Assembly (NCBI GenBank): GCA_027625915.1 | Contig: JANTQA010000026.1 | Location: forward strand, 3,968,001-4,032,000 | Direction of reading: 5' to 3' | DNA: 64,000 nt | Source of the DNA: Anaeramoeba flamelloides | Taxonomy: Eukaryota; Metamonada; Anaeramoebidae | Part shown: positions 61,679 through 64,000 of the stretch, piece after piece | Position numbering within the stretch: position 1 is the first letter of the stretch | Layout: each line of letters starts with the position of its first letter | Notes under the pieces: model-generated | What the model was told of the DNA's origin: nothing | Seen by the model: only the letters and a program-made list of their open reading frames with translations | Databases searched by the model: none | Position numbers and translations under genes: made by a program

Positions 61679-61904
61679 CTATTAGTTGCAAAACAAATGA
61701 AATAAAATTTTCATTCAGCTTTCCGAAAATGAATTTCTAATATCATGTAAGATTTCAATTTTTAATACTTAAAACCAGTATTAAAATATTCCTTTTCCTT
61801 TTTATAGAATTGGGTTCTTTGATTATTTATTTTAATTCTTGGAATTGTGTTTTTTATGGGAGAGCTGAATGAAAATTTTGATCATATTATTTTTCAATTA
61901 AAAG
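61679..61904. mobile_element. MITE family C, copy 3 (TA type)
   Basis: 226 bp between TA and TA; the left TIR carries TTTTCATTCAGCTTTCC and the right its complement (GAGCTGAATGAAAATTTTGA). It lies about 210 bp upstream of the RCC1-BTB start codon, so it may form part of that promoter region. Confidence 0.75.
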
Positions 61905-62114
61905 TAAATTTCTGTGAAAACTCAATTTAATATTGCAAAATTTTCACTTAGTTTTCAAATGATAGAAAATTTACAATTCATATACCAGTACAACTAAAAA
62001 AACAACTCTACTTTTTCCTTCACATAATAAATTCTATTCCTTAGGAAAAGAATAAAACAAACCAAATACAACATCATAAAATTCATTTTTTGAAACATTT
62101 CTGAAAAACTCGAC

Positions 62115-63966
62115 ATGAACGAAGAAAGTGATAAATACAATTCTTTTGGTATCTTTTCCTCAACAGATTTTGGGTTGATCAAAGGCAACATAAAGAATAA
62201 AATTGTTCCAATAATAAAATATAAAAATGTCAAGCAAATGTGTGGTGGGAATTCTTCTGTGTTAGTGTTAACACAAAGCAACGAAATACATTATTTGCAA
62301 TCATCAAAAGATTACAAAGTTGAAAGGGGACTTAAAGAAGAAAATTCTACTTTTATAAAAATCGCTCATAGTTATTATAACGGCTTAGCTCTTACACAGT
62401 CAGGGTTAGTTTATTCTATTGGAAACAATAATTCTTATAATCAACTGCCTTTGAAAACTTTTGTTAACCTTTCGAATAGTAAAATGTACTTGAGTGAATG
62501 GTTTGTTGAAAAGAATATCAAAGTTCGAGACATTATTTGTACTTCTGTTAATAATTATTTTCTATCTTACGATAATGTTTTGTATGGAAATGGCTTAAAT
62601 ACCGAATGTAATGATTAAATATTTTCTTTTCACATTTTATTTTCTTTGTTCCGAAAAAAAAAAAACAAAAAAAAAAAAAAAGAGAAAAAAATCTTACCTT
62701 TTTGTCGTGTAAACAAAAAAAAATAAACGAAAAGTTCAATTAGGAAATAATCAAAAAGGAAACATCCAAGAACCTGTCAAAGTTGCAGAAAATGTTGAAA
62801 AGTGCTTTGGTTCTCCTTATGCCAACCACAACTTTTATACAAATTATGATGATCAATTAGTGGCCTTAGGTAGGAACACTTCGGGCTTTTTGGGAATTGG
62901 TCACAATCGACCAATTACCAAGCAGGAAGTCATTCAAGAGATTAAAGGATCGTCTGTAAAAAGAGTGAGTTTACCAACTGGTTCATCTTTCGTTTTGTTG
63001 AAAACTGGAAAGGTCTTGGTTTGTCCTGCAGGCAATTTGGCGATGGGATCGAAAAAGATGAATTTCCAACCATTACATGGATTTGAAAATAAAGATATTA
63101 ATTTCATTGACATCGCTTCTGGGAGTTCGGGTACTGTATTATTAACAGATCAAAATGAATTCTATGCACACAATTTTGGCTCGAACTCAATGGTAAAACT
63201 CGACAGCCAAATTGTACCAAAGCATTTAGACTACCAATTGTCAAGTAGTAATACTGCTGTGTTTATTTTCCCAAATAAGCATATCAACAACGATTCTGAT
63301 TTTGCAGTTTTACTCAAGGAAAAGAAATTTAGTGATTATGAATTAAAAAATTTTAATATCAAGATCCATAAATCGTTTGTTGAGTGCAGATTAAACAAAA
63401 TGCCAATTGAGGAAATCGAACAAGTTTTAAATCTTTTTAACGACAAAAAGAAAATAAATACTTTTTTGGAGTGGGTGTATTCTGGGATCATTGGGAGCTA
63501 TGTTGTCGTCAAGGAAGTTTGTGAGAAATTAGGAATCACCAACTTTGCGAATAAATCTTTCAGTGACGACTTGCTTTTATTGTACAACGACGAAGATTCC
63601 AAAAATTTTAATTTGTTGGTCAAAATGGATGAAGACGAAATTGATTCTGATGATCTTGACGAAGAAAACATAGAGGATTCCTTTTTAGAAATACCCGTAC
63701 ACAAATATATATTGTATGCCAGAAGTGGGTTATTTCGAGAAATGTTTGACCAAATTCAAGAAAAAGCTAACTCCGTAACAGACTATTCTGGTAAAACAAT
63801 TGAAAGTCTCGAGCTTTTAGTCAAATATTTTTATACATCCAATATTGAAATGACAGCGGACTACGACCCTGTATTAATTGCTGACGAATTAAGCGACGCA
63901 GTAGACTATTATCAATTAAATGAGTATTGCAATCTGCCTTATTTGTTAAAGAAATTAAAAAAATAA
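62115..63966 (+). CDS. RCC1-repeat protein with tandem BTB domains, about 574 residues, two exons
   Basis: Predicted adaptor in which an RCC1-type propeller is joined to BTB domains. Exons are 62115-62607 and 62735-63966. The 127 bp intron uses donor T|GTAATG and acceptor AAAAG|TTCAATT, and splicing restores an RCC1 blade (YGNGLNTEFQLGNNQKGN). The next AG downstream would create a stop at the junction, which decides the acceptor. RCC1-like repeats (GLVYSIGNNNSYNQLP; ALGRNTSGFLGIGHN) occupy about residues 1-340. A first, degenerate BTB lies near 353-433 (KKFSDYELKNFNIKIHKSF) and a second near 456-574 (IPVHKYILYARSGLFREMF; DPVLIADELSDAVDYYQL) with an acidic insert between. The BTB pair is homologous to that of the WD40 protein at 54971-56770, and the two genes are head to head. 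RCC1 repeats here do not imply Ran exchange activity. Confidence 0.88.
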
Positions 63967-64000
63967 GTATCTTTGGTCATTTAACAAATTCCCTTTTAGA

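Noticed and set aside
1-64000. tRNA, rRNA and CRISPR arrays
   Set aside because: No cloverleaf-type B box with matching acceptor stem, no conserved rRNA block and no regularly spaced repeat-spacer pattern was recognised by eye. A covariance-model scan would be the decisive test.

Overview
The window looks like nuclear DNA of an intron-bearing, very A+T-rich protist. Intergenic DNA and introns are mostly A/T with long homopolymer runs, introns follow GT..AG, the standard stop TAA is used, and the proteins carry Asn-rich loops coded by AAT/AAC runs. The gene content is Ras signalling, a giant deubiquitinase, a surface kinase, and BTB proteins on RCC1 or WD40 propellers. This fits an amoeboid lineage; Anaeramoeba or an amoebozoan is my best guess, from gene style only. 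No rRNA, convincing tRNA, CRISPR array, or retroviral or capsid-bearing element was seen.

Six genes could be modelled, each with reading phase checked across every splice junction. From left to right: (1) a complete Ras GTPase, + strand, 3 exons, 3050-4096. (2) A USP9X/faf-type ubiquitin protease of about 3,308 residues, + strand, 4 exons, 8256-21914, with a 3.4 kb intron. (3) An ankyrin-repeat RasGEF of about 1,078 residues, - strand, 5 exons, 34554-25688, with a 5.3 kb intron. (4) A single-pass receptor-like kinase of about 1,566 residues (signal peptide, SBBP-type propeller, Cys-rich segment, FN3 repeats, TM helix, kinase), + strand, 41751-49939, with a 3.5 kb intron. (5) A WD40 protein with tandem BTB domains, - strand, 56770-54971. 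(6) An RCC1 protein with a related tandem BTB tail, + strand, 62115-63966. Genes 1 and 3 could act in one pathway (GTPase and exchange factor). Genes 5 and 6 share a BTB module on different propellers and are candidate cullin-3 adaptors; together with gene 2 they point to ubiquitin control. Possible exons of an unrecognised + strand gene lie at 34827-35417, divergent from gene 3.

Nearly everything else is short non-autonomous DNA transposons (MITE-like) and foldback elements. I separated 13 families, labelled A-N by their terminal inverted repeats (TIRs), plus one further repeat family (T) without clear TIRs and four long foldbacks (O, P, Q, R). Many are nested. In five nests, subtracting the inner element and one target duplication restores the outer element to the length of its uninterrupted relatives. 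Several families (B, G, H, J, K, L) are flanked by TTAA and begin with G-rich ends; others (C, D, F) are flanked by TA. The three very large introns owe much of their size to these elements. No transposase gene was seen. A fragment resembling the C-terminal zinc motif of a LINE reverse transcriptase lies near 36.7 kb.
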